A stretch of DNA of 64,000 bases, taken from NCBI RefSeq assembly GCF_002368195.1, contig NZ_AP018178.1:5732145-5796144 (forward strand), given 5' to 3'. The notes under the pieces were generated by a model. It was given only the letters and a program-made list of their open reading frames with translations. It was not told the origin of the DNA and did not search any database. This document shows positions 1 through 6,834 of this stretch, one piece after another. A program made the position numbers and the translations under genes. This DNA is from Calothrix sp. NIES-2100 (GTDB lineage: Bacteria; Cyanobacteriota; Cyanobacteriia; Cyanobacteriales; Nostocaceae). Numbering within the stretch: position 1 is the stretch's first letter; the number at the start of each line of letters is the position of its first letter.

Positions 1-236
1 ACGCTATAATCAACTTCCTGGCGGCATACCTTAGAGACAACTGAGTCGGGGCTAATTATAAATATAAAGGTATGTGCCCCTTCGATACCACGCTCAATCT
101 CATCCCACCAATCTGCGGTGATGGGAATATTTTGCCAGTCTACCCATGCATCATGATTCGCTCCTGCCAATGCAGTATGGAGTTTCTCCACAAACGCCCG
201 ATCTTTACGCGAGTAGGAGATAAAAATATCAGCCAT
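1..236 (-). CDS. TIR-domain protein, N-terminal part (cut by window edge)
   Basis: Reading leftwards from an ATG at 236, the frame is open to the window edge (78 complete codons). It starts with MADIFISYSRKD, the first strand and box 1 of a bacterial TIR domain. It continues with VDWQNIP, a WDEIERGI helix and IFIISPDSVVSKVCRQEV; the Glu in VCRQEV is where the TIR NADase catalytic glutamate normally lies. In filamentous cyanobacteria such an N-terminal TIR is usually followed by WD40, AAA/NB-ARC or peptidase modules, but that part lies outside the window. The TIR call rests on motifs I can see. NAD cleavage or a defence role is inference from the family. Confidence 0.85.
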   Translation of the reverse strand, partial: MADIFISYSRKDRAFVEKLHTALAGANHDAWVDWQNIPITADWWDEIERGIEGAHTFIFIISPDSVVSKVCRQEVDYS

Positions 237-301
237 TATATCGTGTCAGGTTAAAGACTTATCATTAAGGCAGCAAGGGGACAGGGGGGACTGTTGACTT
301 C

Positions 302-430
302 TTAGGGACTTACAAAAAATAAATTACCCATATTCCGTAGTGCGAGCCGGAAAGCTCGCTTTTTAACATTTGCGAGCGTCTCGCTCGCACTACAAATTTT
401 GGTGGTATTTAAAAAATTGGATGTCCCTTA
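302..430. repeat. MITE-like inverted-repeat element, family A, copy 1
   Basis: The left end TTAGGGACTTACAAAAAATA and the right end (reverse complement TTAAGGGACATCCAA) form imperfect terminal inverted repeats. The same kind of ends occur at 15063-15184, 49118-49435 and 62070-62180. The interior here is another palindrome, running from GTAGTGCGAG at 337 to CTCGCACTAC at 392. No coding capacity is seen. This element fills most of the gap between the TIR gene and the DCC gene. Confidence 0.6.
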
Positions 431-449
431 ACAACTGACAACTGACAAA

Positions 450-854
450 TTACACTTTGCAACTACCATCTACACAAAATGACGATTGATAGGTGCTGGA
501 ACGCTTGCCAAAGACGGTATAGCGATTATCGCGGATTTGTTCGTAAAAGCGATCGCCTACCCACTTCACCCCAGGTAATGCCCGATAAGCATCGACAAAT
601 ATACTTCCTAGCGGCAATAACCGACCAATTTCTTCTGCTGCATCGCTACCTTGCCAACGTCGTTGGGGCGCATTCCCATCGATTAAAATCATTCCCTGTT
701 CGCAATCAGAGGGAGTAATGCCAAATTGGGCGAGTGTTGGCTCATCTTGCATCGGACTGTAGCGAAACAGCTTTCCTTGGTCTAAACTCTCCAATAATTG
801 CACTAAAGTAACGCAGAGATTGCAATTGCCATCGTAAATTACATAGTAATTCAT
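450..854 (-). CDS. DCC family thiol-disulfide oxidoreductase (DUF393)
   Basis: A 134-residue protein whose N-terminus, YVIYDGNCNLC, carries the DxxCxxC signature of the DCC/DUF393 family (D8, C11, C14). A central RWQGSDAAEEIGRLLPLG stretch is also typical of that family. Members have a thioredoxin-like fold and are proposed to act on disulfides; the substrate here is unknown. Two further cysteines sit at the extreme C-terminus (FCVDGSC). It is a single gene, divergent from the AraC regulator at 1008, with a family A repeat just beyond its 3' end. The length fits the family and the start is a plain ATG. The family call is firm; the biological role is not known. Confidence 0.85.
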   Translation of the reverse strand: MNYYVIYDGNCNLCVTLVQLLESLDQGKLFRYSPMQDEPTLAQFGITPSDCEQGMILIDGNAPQRRWQGSDAAEEIGRLLPLGSIFVDAYRALPGVKWVGDRFYEQIRDNRYTVFGKRSSTYQSSFCVDGSCKV

Positions 855-1007
855 TATTTTTACTTATATCCTTAGTCGTTGTTATGGTTTGAATTTATGC
901 GATTATGTTACTGTATGTAAATTAAATTTACCTGGCGATCGCAAGATAATCCAGGGTATTTCCAAAAGTAAGTATAGCGTTATACCTTAAACTAAAGGCT
1001 TGCTAAG

Positions 1008-1928
1008 ATGAGAACAATGCCGCCAGAGAAAATCTTAACTGTTGATTTTGCTCAAAAAGATGCTTGTTCAAAAATTTTACCGCGATCGCCGCTGCTTTCC
1101 AGTTACGATGCAAATTGGGATATTGTTCGCTTAGACCATCATCGACAACCTGGTTACGAAACTCCCGAACACTACTGTCAACAGCATATTATTACTATTA
1201 GCCTAGAGCAAAGTGTCAAAAAAGTAGAGCGGGTTTTCAATGGTAAACTTCAGGTTGAGCAAATCAGCTATGGAGATGTGGTACTACTGCCAGCAAACAC
1301 CAATCACCTATCGCGTTGGAAATCAGAAGCAGAGTTTTTAGTAATCAGTTTAGAACCTGCTTTGTTTACTCGTACAGCTTTTGAGACAGGAGAGTTACAG
1401 GGCTTGGAGTTATTACCCCACTTTGCTGCGCCAGATCCCCTGATTCAACAGATTGGGCTAGCACTTCAGTCAGAGCTAAAATCAGATAGCAAAGGTAGTC
1501 GTATTTACATTGAATCTTTAACAGCTACGCTCTGCATTCACCTGCTCAAACATTATTCTGCATCTTCGCAAACAATTCCTCAATACTCACCAGCACGGGG
1601 GCTTTCACCGCTGAAGTTGCAGCAAGCAATCTCATATATTCAAGATCACCTAGAGCAAGATTTAACTTTAGCTGAAATTGCTGAAGTTGTGAGTATGAGT
1701 ATGTATCATTTTGCCAGACTATTCAAACAATCAACAGGTTTTGCTCCTCATCAGTATGTGATCAATTGCAGAATTGAAAAAGCCAAAAAGCTATTAACTC
1801 GCAGTGAAAAAACCATAGAGGAAATCTGCCAACAAGTAGGTTTTCAAACTCAGAGCCACTTCACAAATGTCTTCCGCAAATTGATTGGTACAACGCCTAA
1901 AGCTTATAGAGAACAGGTAAAAATTTAG
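1008..1928 (+). CDS. AraC family transcriptional regulator
   Basis: 306 residues. The C-terminal ~105 residues hold the two helix-turn-helix motifs of AraC/XylS proteins: LAEIAEVVSMSMYHFARLF, and IEEICQQVGF followed by SHFTNVFRKLIG. The N-terminal ~190 residues resemble the cupin-like sensor half seen in this class (YGDVVLLPANTNH). It would bind DNA as an activator or repressor responding to an unknown ligand. The gene stands alone, divergent from the DCC gene, so either could be a target. A HIP1 octamer lies near codon 25. The start at ATG 1008 follows a short A/T-rich leader with no clear Shine-Dalgarno sequence. The ligand and regulon cannot be read from the sequence. Confidence 0.88.
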   Translation: MRTMPPEKILTVDFAQKDACSKILPRSPLLSSYDANWDIVRLDHHRQPGYETPEHYCQQHIITISLEQSVKKVERVFNGKLQVEQISYGDVVLLPANTNHLSRWKSEAEFLVISLEPALFTRTAFETGELQGLELLPHFAAPDPLIQQIGLALQSELKSDSKGSRIYIESLTATLCIHLLKHYSASSQTIPQYSPARGLSPLKLQQAISYIQDHLEQDLTLAEIAEVVSMSMYHFARLFKQSTGFAPHQYVINCRIEKAKKLLTRSEKTIEEICQQVGFQTQSHFTNVFRKLIGTTPKAYREQVKI

Positions 1929-1966
1929 TTGGGCATTGGGCATGGGGAATTGGGCATTTGGGCGGG

Positions 1967-2263
1967 GTTTCCCCCATAGGTGTCAACTTAACGCGAAACC
2001 CAGTTACCGCAAGGAACTGAAGTTCCTTGCTAATAGCCAAAGTCATCTGTACACGAAGTGTTCCCGAAGGGTAGATGACTAAATATCCTCAAAATTTTGA
2101 GTCTACTTCAGTAGGGGCGGGTTCACAGATATGCTCCAATAATTCACGACTATCTCGCTTAACCCGCCCCTACTTGGACTATGAGCCTTGGAATTCATTC
2201 CCAGGCGGGTGACGCTTGTACAGAGGCTATTTTTCGCTTAAGTTGACACAGGTGGGTTTCCCT
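1967..2263. mobile_element. Palindrome-targeting MITE (family B), copy 1, with 9-bp target repeats
   Basis: The element proper is 1976-2254. Its left end CATAGGTGTCAACTTAA and its right end (reverse complement CACCTGTGTCAACTTAA) are inverted repeats. It is flanked by GGTTTCCCC (1967-1975) and GGTTTCCCT (2255-2263), a 9-bp direct repeat with one mismatch. Removing it restores a GGGCGGGG...CCTGCCC palindrome. The interior differs from the other two family B copies and contains a complete GTAGGGGCGGGTT palindromic repeat. No transposase is encoded, so it would have to be mobilised in trans. Confidence 0.7.
2111..2173. repeat. GTAGGGGCGGGTT palindromic repeat nested in the MITE
   Basis: GTAGGGGCGGGTT at the left and AACCCGCCCCTAC at the right form a perfect 13-bp inverted repeat around about 37 bases. 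Related units of 62-64 bp lie at 9308-9369, 30130-30193 and 54282-54345. This copy sits inside the family B element at 1976-2254. Confidence 0.75.
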
Positions 2264-2393
2264 GCCCATCGGGGTTTCCCCACCCATCTCACTAGTATTT
2301 TTGAGAATTTAAAAGTTACTAGTCGGACTCAAGCTATTGTAACTGCTCTCAAGTTAGGCTTAAGAAAAGCGTAAAGTTCTTCAAACAAAGAGT

Positions 2394-2450
2394 TAATGGT
2401 CAATGGTCAATGGTCAATGGTCAATGGTCAATGGTCAATGGTCATTTGTC
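2394..2450. repeat. Heptameric tandem repeat (TCAATGG)
   Basis: Six or seven tandem copies of a TCAATGG heptamer, decaying into CATTTGTC and a run of CCCCTTGTCC units. Short tandemly repeated heptamers of this kind are characteristic of heterocystous cyanobacterial intergenic DNA. Confidence 0.9.
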
Positions 2451-2523
2451 CCCCTTGTCCCCCGAAGGCTGAGCGAAGTCGAAGCCTGTCCCCTCTGCTC
2501 CCCTGCTCCCCTGCGTCTATCTT

Positions 2524-4644
2524 ATGACTTCATCTGAATATTTCTATCGGGAATATCCCTGTTCTGATAATGCTGCTTTAAATTGCGATCGCCCTTTCCA
2601 AACTGCACAGGAAATCAAAGGTGCGCGGTTTTGTTTGGAATGTGGGTTTCCAGCGACTATACCCCAAGGATCTGAAATTAAAGGTAATTTGGGTACTTAT
2701 CAGGTAAATGATTTTTTAGGAGCCAGGGGTAATGGTCGGTTATATGCAGGCATTCAACTCCAAGATCAACAGCCTGTAATCATTAAAGAATACCTCCTTC
2801 CCAGTCGTTGTTTTAATGAAAAAGAGATTTTAGAACGTAAAGAAAGTTTTAAGCGGGTGGGAGGGGTAAGTTTAGCGGATACTAAAACCCAAAATTTTCG
2901 TCTTGTCCATACTTGGGAAGCGATCGCTGATGAAAAAGGCGATCGCTGTTATCTCATTACTCAAGCAACCGAAGCATCCCAGACTTTACGACAATATCTC
3001 ACTCAACATGGGGCAATGACAGCAGAACAAGTGCGAGAAATCCTGCATCAGGCTCTCCAAACCCTAGAATTTCTCCATAGCCAAAAGCTGCGGTTTCCCT
3101 CAAATCAAATACAGCAAGGATTAGCCCACGGCAACCTAAGTTTAGATAGTATCTTAATTCAAGTCGAAAATCAACAACAATATATATTTTTTGACGATTT
3201 AGCTATTTGGGAAAATGTCTTTATTCCTCCTAATATTGCCCAACCTGCACCTTGCAGGCGCGAGCAAGATTTAGAAGCATTAGGATTAGTTGCTTTTTAT
3301 TTATGGCTAGGAAAAACAACAAATTATTCCCATCAACCTCTTGACCCTAGAGAAAACGAACATTGGCCGAACACCGATCATAATTTAAAGAGATTTATTG
3401 AGCGCTTACTGCGGCTAGAAAATCCTTTTCCCAGTGCGGAAGCGGCTCGGTTTGCCTTAATGCAACTTCCTCAAGAAAATCAAGTTAGTAATATAGCGTC
3501 ATCGCCAGAATCACCAGCCAAACAAAAGTTTTTAGGAACTAAATTAATTTGGCTAGCAATTTTACCTCTGCTCTTACTACTAGGAGGTGGAATTTTATAT
3601 TATTTTTTCCGTCCTCAGCCAGCAGAAAATAGCAAATATATAACTTGGTCTGGACTTGTAGACAAATTTTCTCAAGTCAACAACGTACCTTCAGGAAAAT
3701 TTACCTACACAGGAGAACAGGATGGAACCTGGAGTTTAATTTTGCAGCAACAAGTGGGAAATAGCCGTTTAGAAGAGATATTCACCAAGCCCAAGCCACA
3801 AGTAAAAGCAGAATTCAACTACGAAGCAGTTTCTTCCGCAGATATCAACAATGTTCAGCAAACTCTAGAAGAAGTAAAAAGCGGGAAAAAAGACTTTGCA
3901 ATTACTAGTTTAGTAAGTGACATTACAGATAAACTAGAGAAAAGACCATTTGCTGAAGATGGGTTACTTGTGTATGTAGCATTTAATAAAAAAGATGACA
4001 ATCTAGCTTATGCTCTCGGAGGACAGATTACCCTTGAGCAATTACGGCAAATTTATACAGGTAAACTTACCAATTGGCAACAAATTAGTCCTAAACTGCC
4101 TAATTTAGATATTAAACCTTTTGCCCCAACCGAACCAGAAGCCATCGAAAAATTTCAAGAAATAGTTTTCCAGAATGACCCTCAAGACAAAGCTTTATTT
4201 GCCGCTAAGGTTGACAAATTGGATACCACAAAAACCCAAAACCAGATCCGCCGAGAAATCAAAGAAGGCAGAAATACTGGCATTATTGGTTTTGGGATTA
4301 TTGCTAAAACTTGGAACCAGTGTACAGGCTATCCTCTGGCTATAGTTGATGGTAACCAGCCAGCTAGTCAACCCCTATTTCAACGGCGTGACCATCGTCA
4401 AATCAATACATTAGATGATTTGTGCCAGCACGACAACTATTTTTTTGATGTAAATGCTTTTCAAAGCTATCCTTTAAGATACCCTATATTTGTGGTGTAC
4501 CCTAAAGACAAAAGTCGCCAGCCACCGGGGTCTACATTTGCTGAGATATTAACTACTCGTCAGGGCCAGTGTTTACTTAGTAAAGTAGGTCTTGTTGCTT
4601 TACAACCTATACCTGATGATCTAAATTCCTATGCCTGCAAATAG
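2524..4644 (+). CDS. Membrane pseudokinase fused to a PstS-like phosphate-binding domain
   Basis: 706 residues. In order: a four-cysteine zinc-ribbon-like N-terminus (C13, C21, C37, C40), a Ser/Thr-kinase-like domain (~58-320), one transmembrane helix (~341-362), and a C-terminal periplasmic-binding-protein domain (~373-706) resembling the PstS/PBP-like group (ITLEQLRQIYTGKLTNWQQI). The kinase keeps a glycine-rich loop (LGARGNGRLYAG) and a VAIK-type lysine (VIIKEY). Its catalytic loop reads HGNLSLDSIL instead of HRDLKPxN and its metal-binding motif is FDD, so it is probably catalytically dead or weak. The last 14 bases overlap the FHA gene, implying translational coupling. I infer a membrane receptor that senses an anion outside and signals to an FHA partner inside. 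The ligand is not shown. Confidence 0.8.
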   Translation: MTSSEYFYREYPCSDNAALNCDRPFQTAQEIKGARFCLECGFPATIPQGSEIKGNLGTYQVNDFLGARGNGRLYAGIQLQDQQPVIIKEYLLPSRCFNEKEILERKESFKRVGGVSLADTKTQNFRLVHTWEAIADEKGDRCYLITQATEASQTLRQYLTQHGAMTAEQVREILHQALQTLEFLHSQKLRFPSNQIQQGLAHGNLSLDSILIQVENQQQYIFFDDLAIWENVFIPPNIAQPAPCRREQDLEALGLVAFYLWLGKTTNYSHQPLDPRENEHWPNTDHNLKRFIERLLRLENPFPSAEAARFALMQLPQENQVSNIASSPESPAKQKFLGTKLIWLAILPLLLLLGGGILYYFFRPQPAENSKYITWSGLVDKFSQVNNVPSGKFTYTGEQDGTWSLILQQQVGNSRLEEIFTKPKPQVKAEFNYEAVSSADINNVQQTLEEVKSGKKDFAITSLVSDITDKLEKRPFAEDGLLVYVAFNKKDDNLAYALGGQITLEQLRQIYTGKLTNWQQISPKLPNLDIKPFAPTEPEAIEKFQEIVFQNDPQDKALFAAKVDKLDTTKTQNQIRREIKEGRNTGIIGFGIIAKTWNQCTGYPLAIVDGNQPASQPLFQRRDHRQINTLDDLCQHDNYFFDVNAFQSYPLRYPIFVVYPKDKSRQPPGSTFAEILTTRQGQCLLSKVGLVALQPIPDDLNSYACK

Positions 4645-5290
4645 ATGCCCTAATCCCAATTGTGAATATTTTAATCGGGCTTTGCCCAACAATGCTAAGG
4701 TTTGTCCTTGGTGTTCAACTCCCTTGGGTAATGTAATTACACCTACACCAACCAGACCGGCTTCGCCCCCACCGATTCCACCCCAACCAACTCCACAGCA
4801 ACAAACGCCACCACCACCGATTCCACCCCAACCAACGCCACCACCACCAGTCAATCCACCCAACTATCAACCCCCTGTTGATTATTCCACAGAATATCAG
4901 CAACGAGTTCCCCCCTACGTTGCACCCGTACAGCCTGCTTATACCCCACCACCGCCAAGAATACCAGTTCTCAAACTGATTCACACTACAGGTAGAGAAT
5001 TTACCTGGTGTGGAGAAGCCGGTTTTATTGGTCGTCGCAGTCAAAGTATGACGATTCCGCCAGAAATTGACTTAACTGGTCTTCCTAACGAAGGGATTAT
5101 TTCGCGTCGTCATGCGCGCATCTTTTGGGACTGGTCGCAAAACGCTTATATGATCATTGATATGAGTACAAATGGTATTTATTTAAATAACACTCCTTTG
5201 AATCCTGGCGTGCAATATCGTTTGCTCAATGGTGATTTATTGCAGTTTGGTCAGGATAATCTCGTGCGATTTAACGCATATATTGTCTGA
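4631..5290 (+). CDS. Zinc-ribbon, proline-rich, FHA-domain protein
   Basis: 219 residues. The N-terminus has a CxxxxC...CxxC ribbon (C6, C11, C24, C27). A very proline-rich linker follows (~40-115), then a C-terminal FHA domain (~120-215) with GFIGRR, ISRRHARI and STNGIYLN, the residues that form the phosphothreonine pocket. FHA proteins dock onto phosphorylated partners. The start codon lies 14 bases inside the preceding pseudokinase gene, so the two are very likely co-translated and functionally linked. Both proteins begin with a four-cysteine module. The phosphorylated partner may come from an active kinase encoded elsewhere, because the neighbouring kinase lacks its catalytic Asp. Confidence 0.88.
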   Translation: MPANRCPNPNCEYFNRALPNNAKVCPWCSTPLGNVITPTPTRPASPPPIPPQPTPQQQTPPPPIPPQPTPPPPVNPPNYQPPVDYSTEYQQRVPPYVAPVQPAYTPPPPRIPVLKLIHTTGREFTWCGEAGFIGRRSQSMTIPPEIDLTGLPNEGIISRRHARIFWDWSQNAYMIIDMSTNGIYLNNTPLNPGVQYRLLNGDLLQFGQDNLVRFNAYIV

Positions 5291-5306
5291 AGGATGAAGG
5301 ATGAAA

Positions 5307-5392
5307 TTAGGGAAATCAAAAAATAAATTATTCCGTTTAAAGGCGTTGACTGTTGACTGTTGGCTGTTGACTGTTAACTGTGAACCGTCAAC
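5307..5392. repeat. Family A left-end fragment followed by TGACTGT tandem repeat
   Basis: Bases 5307-5335 match the left end of the family A inverted-repeat elements (TTAGGGAAATCAAAAAATAA). From about 5345 it becomes a tandem GTTGACT heptamer repeat that runs to the start of the peptidase gene. A GTG at 5380 opens the frame of that gene but lies inside the repeat, so it is unlikely to be the true start. Confidence 0.6.
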
Positions 5393-5394
5393 AA

Positions 5395-6261
5395 ATGACA
5401 AATACCAATATCCCTAAAGATTATCAACAATCAATGGGTGCAACAATTATTATTTTTCTGATTCTGGGGCTGATTGTTACTGCTATTCTCATCAGTCCCT
5501 TACTTACTAAACAGCGCAGAAATCAAATTAAACGTCGCGCTTTTCCGCCTTTTTGGCAAGAAATTATTGCAAATAACTTACCTATTTATCATCGGCTGAC
5601 GACTGATGAACGTAGACGGCTACAAGGTCATATTCAAGTATTCTTAGTAGAAAAACAATTCATCGGCTGTCAAGGATTGCAGGTAACGGCAGAAATGAAA
5701 TTAACAATTGCTGCTTTCGCCTGTTTACTATTATTAAATGAGCGAGAAGAATATTTTCCCAAATTGCGTTCTATTTTGATTTATCCCAGTACTTATGTGG
5801 TGAATGAAACAGTAGCAACTGGAGATTATTTTCTGGCAGAAAAGCGGGTAGCAAAGCTTGGTGAATCATGGAGTCGTGACCAACTAATATTATCTTGGGC
5901 ACAGGTGCAAGAAGACACTCAACACTGGAATGATGGACATAATGTGGTTTTGCATGAATTTGCCCATCAATTAGACCAAGAAGATGGTAAAGCCGAAGGT
6001 GTGCCGATTTTACCACAGAAATCAGATTATGCAATTTGGGCGCAGGTGATGACAGCTGAATATCAGCGGCTTTGTCATGATGTGGAAAATGGTTTTCACG
6101 CAGTTATCGATAGTTATGGTGCAACTCATCCCGCAGAATTCTTTGCTGTAGCCACAGAAACTTTTTTTGAGAAACCACTGGAACTATTACAGCAGCATCC
6201 AGCACTATATGAGTTGCTGCAACGCTACTATCAAGTAAATCCTCGGCAATGGGTTGAGTAA
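5395..6261 (+). CDS. mtfA: MtfA-type zinc metallopeptidase (M90 family), membrane-anchored
   Basis: About 288 residues from ATG 5395; an upstream GTG at 5380 lies in a tandem repeat. An N-terminal hydrophobic helix (IIIFLILGLIVTAILI) predicts a membrane anchor that the soluble E. coli MtfA lacks. The body carries the gluzincin motif HEFAHQLDQEDG (H187 to H191), and ATHPAEFFAVATETFF downstream probably supplies the third zinc ligand (Glu). E. coli MtfA titrates the repressor Mlc and has aminopeptidase activity; the target in cyanobacteria is unknown. It follows the FHA gene on the same strand by about 100 bases of repeat, so it may be cotranscribed. Family assignment is solid; role is inferred. 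Confidence 0.85.
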   Translation: MTNTNIPKDYQQSMGATIIIFLILGLIVTAILISPLLTKQRRNQIKRRAFPPFWQEIIANNLPIYHRLTTDERRRLQGHIQVFLVEKQFIGCQGLQVTAEMKLTIAAFACLLLLNEREEYFPKLRSILIYPSTYVVNETVATGDYFLAEKRVAKLGESWSRDQLILSWAQVQEDTQHWNDGHNVVLHEFAHQLDQEDGKAEGVPILPQKSDYAIWAQVMTAEYQRLCHDVENGFHAVIDSYGATHPAEFFAVATETFFEKPLELLQQHPALYELLQRYYQVNPRQWVE

Positions 6262-6366
6262 AGTGAGTCAAAACAAAAAGCGATCGCCTCATCTTCCCGG
6301 CATCATCAACTCCTTTGAAATAGTTATACCAATTTGAAAAAAGAATGCGACAGATGGTAGGGGCAT

Positions 6367-6578
6367 GGCAGTGCCCATTGGTGTCAACTTAAGTTAAAAC
6401 GCTTATCCCACAAGTCTTTCACCCCACCCCTTAATCCCCTCCCCGTAAACTCTGCGGGGACGTTTTGGCTTTAGACAAAACTGGGGTGGGGTAACGCGGA
6501 TCTTGATGTTAAGCGATTTAATTCAAAATCAAGCTTTGGCAAGGGTTTCATGTTAAGTTGACACGTATGGGCAGTGCC
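6367..6578. mobile_element. Palindrome-targeting MITE (family B), copy 2
   Basis: The element proper is 6376-6569 (194 bp), with ends CATTGGTGTCAACTTAA and (reverse complement of the right end) CATACGTGTCAACTTAA. It is flanked by perfect 9-bp direct repeats GGCAGTGCC at 6367-6375 and 6570-6578. The interior resembles copy 3 at 49193-49385: both have TTATCCCAC near the left end, a CCCCACCCC...GGGGTGGGG inner palindrome, and GGCAAGGGTTTCA near the right end. Immediately after the right target repeat another left end begins (6579), suggesting a tandem insertion that has since been disrupted. Confidence 0.8.
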
Positions 6579-6603
6579 CATTGGTGTCAACTTAAGAAGA
6601 TAA
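6579..6603. repeat. Truncated second family B left end
   Basis: CATTGGTGTCAACTTAAG starts directly after the GGCAGTGCC repeat, as it would if a second element had inserted in tandem at the same target. The match ends after about 18 bases and runs into the repeat at 6604. No matching right end is found downstream. Confidence 0.6.
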
Positions 6604-6707
6604 GGTTAAGCGTTTTGAACTCAAAATTGGTTTTGGGAAAAAGGTTAAAGGGTCAGGGTTAAAGGTTTTTTCTTTCCCCTTTCCCATTCCCCTTTTTTCC
6701 CTTAACC
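6604..6707. repeat. GGTTAAG inverted-repeat element, copy 1
   Basis: Bounded by GGTTAAG and CTTAACC. The interior is polypyrimidine/polypurine rich (GGTTAAAGG and CCCCTTTCCC units). An inverted, clearly homologous copy lies at 58224-58350, where the ends are longer (CCAATAC...CTCGGTTAAG). Noncoding. Confidence 0.65.
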
Positions 6708-6757
6708 AAAAAGTATTGCTTCCACCGCTCTCAACTTTGTTAGAGAATGGTGGAAGC
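6708..6757 (-). terminator. Probable Rho-independent terminator of the catalase gene
   Basis: On the minus strand GCTTCCACC and GGTGGAAGC form a 9-bp stem (6749-6757 with 6718-6726), followed by AATACTTTTTGG. It lies about 80 bases after the catalase stop codon. A second perfect 9-bp hairpin (CTGAGGAAT/ATTCCTCAG, 6788-6810) lies between the two. Confidence 0.5.
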
Positions 6758-6834
6758 CTGAATTGTACGCTTGTTAAGCTGGGGTAACTGAGGAATATTT
6801 AATTCCTCAGATCACCCGAAATTTTGCTGATTGA

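Noticed and set aside
2524..4644. Active Ser/Thr kinase annotation
   Set aside because: The catalytic Asp of HRD is Asn-Leu context (HGNL) and the DFG motif is FDD, so a normal active kinase is not supported.
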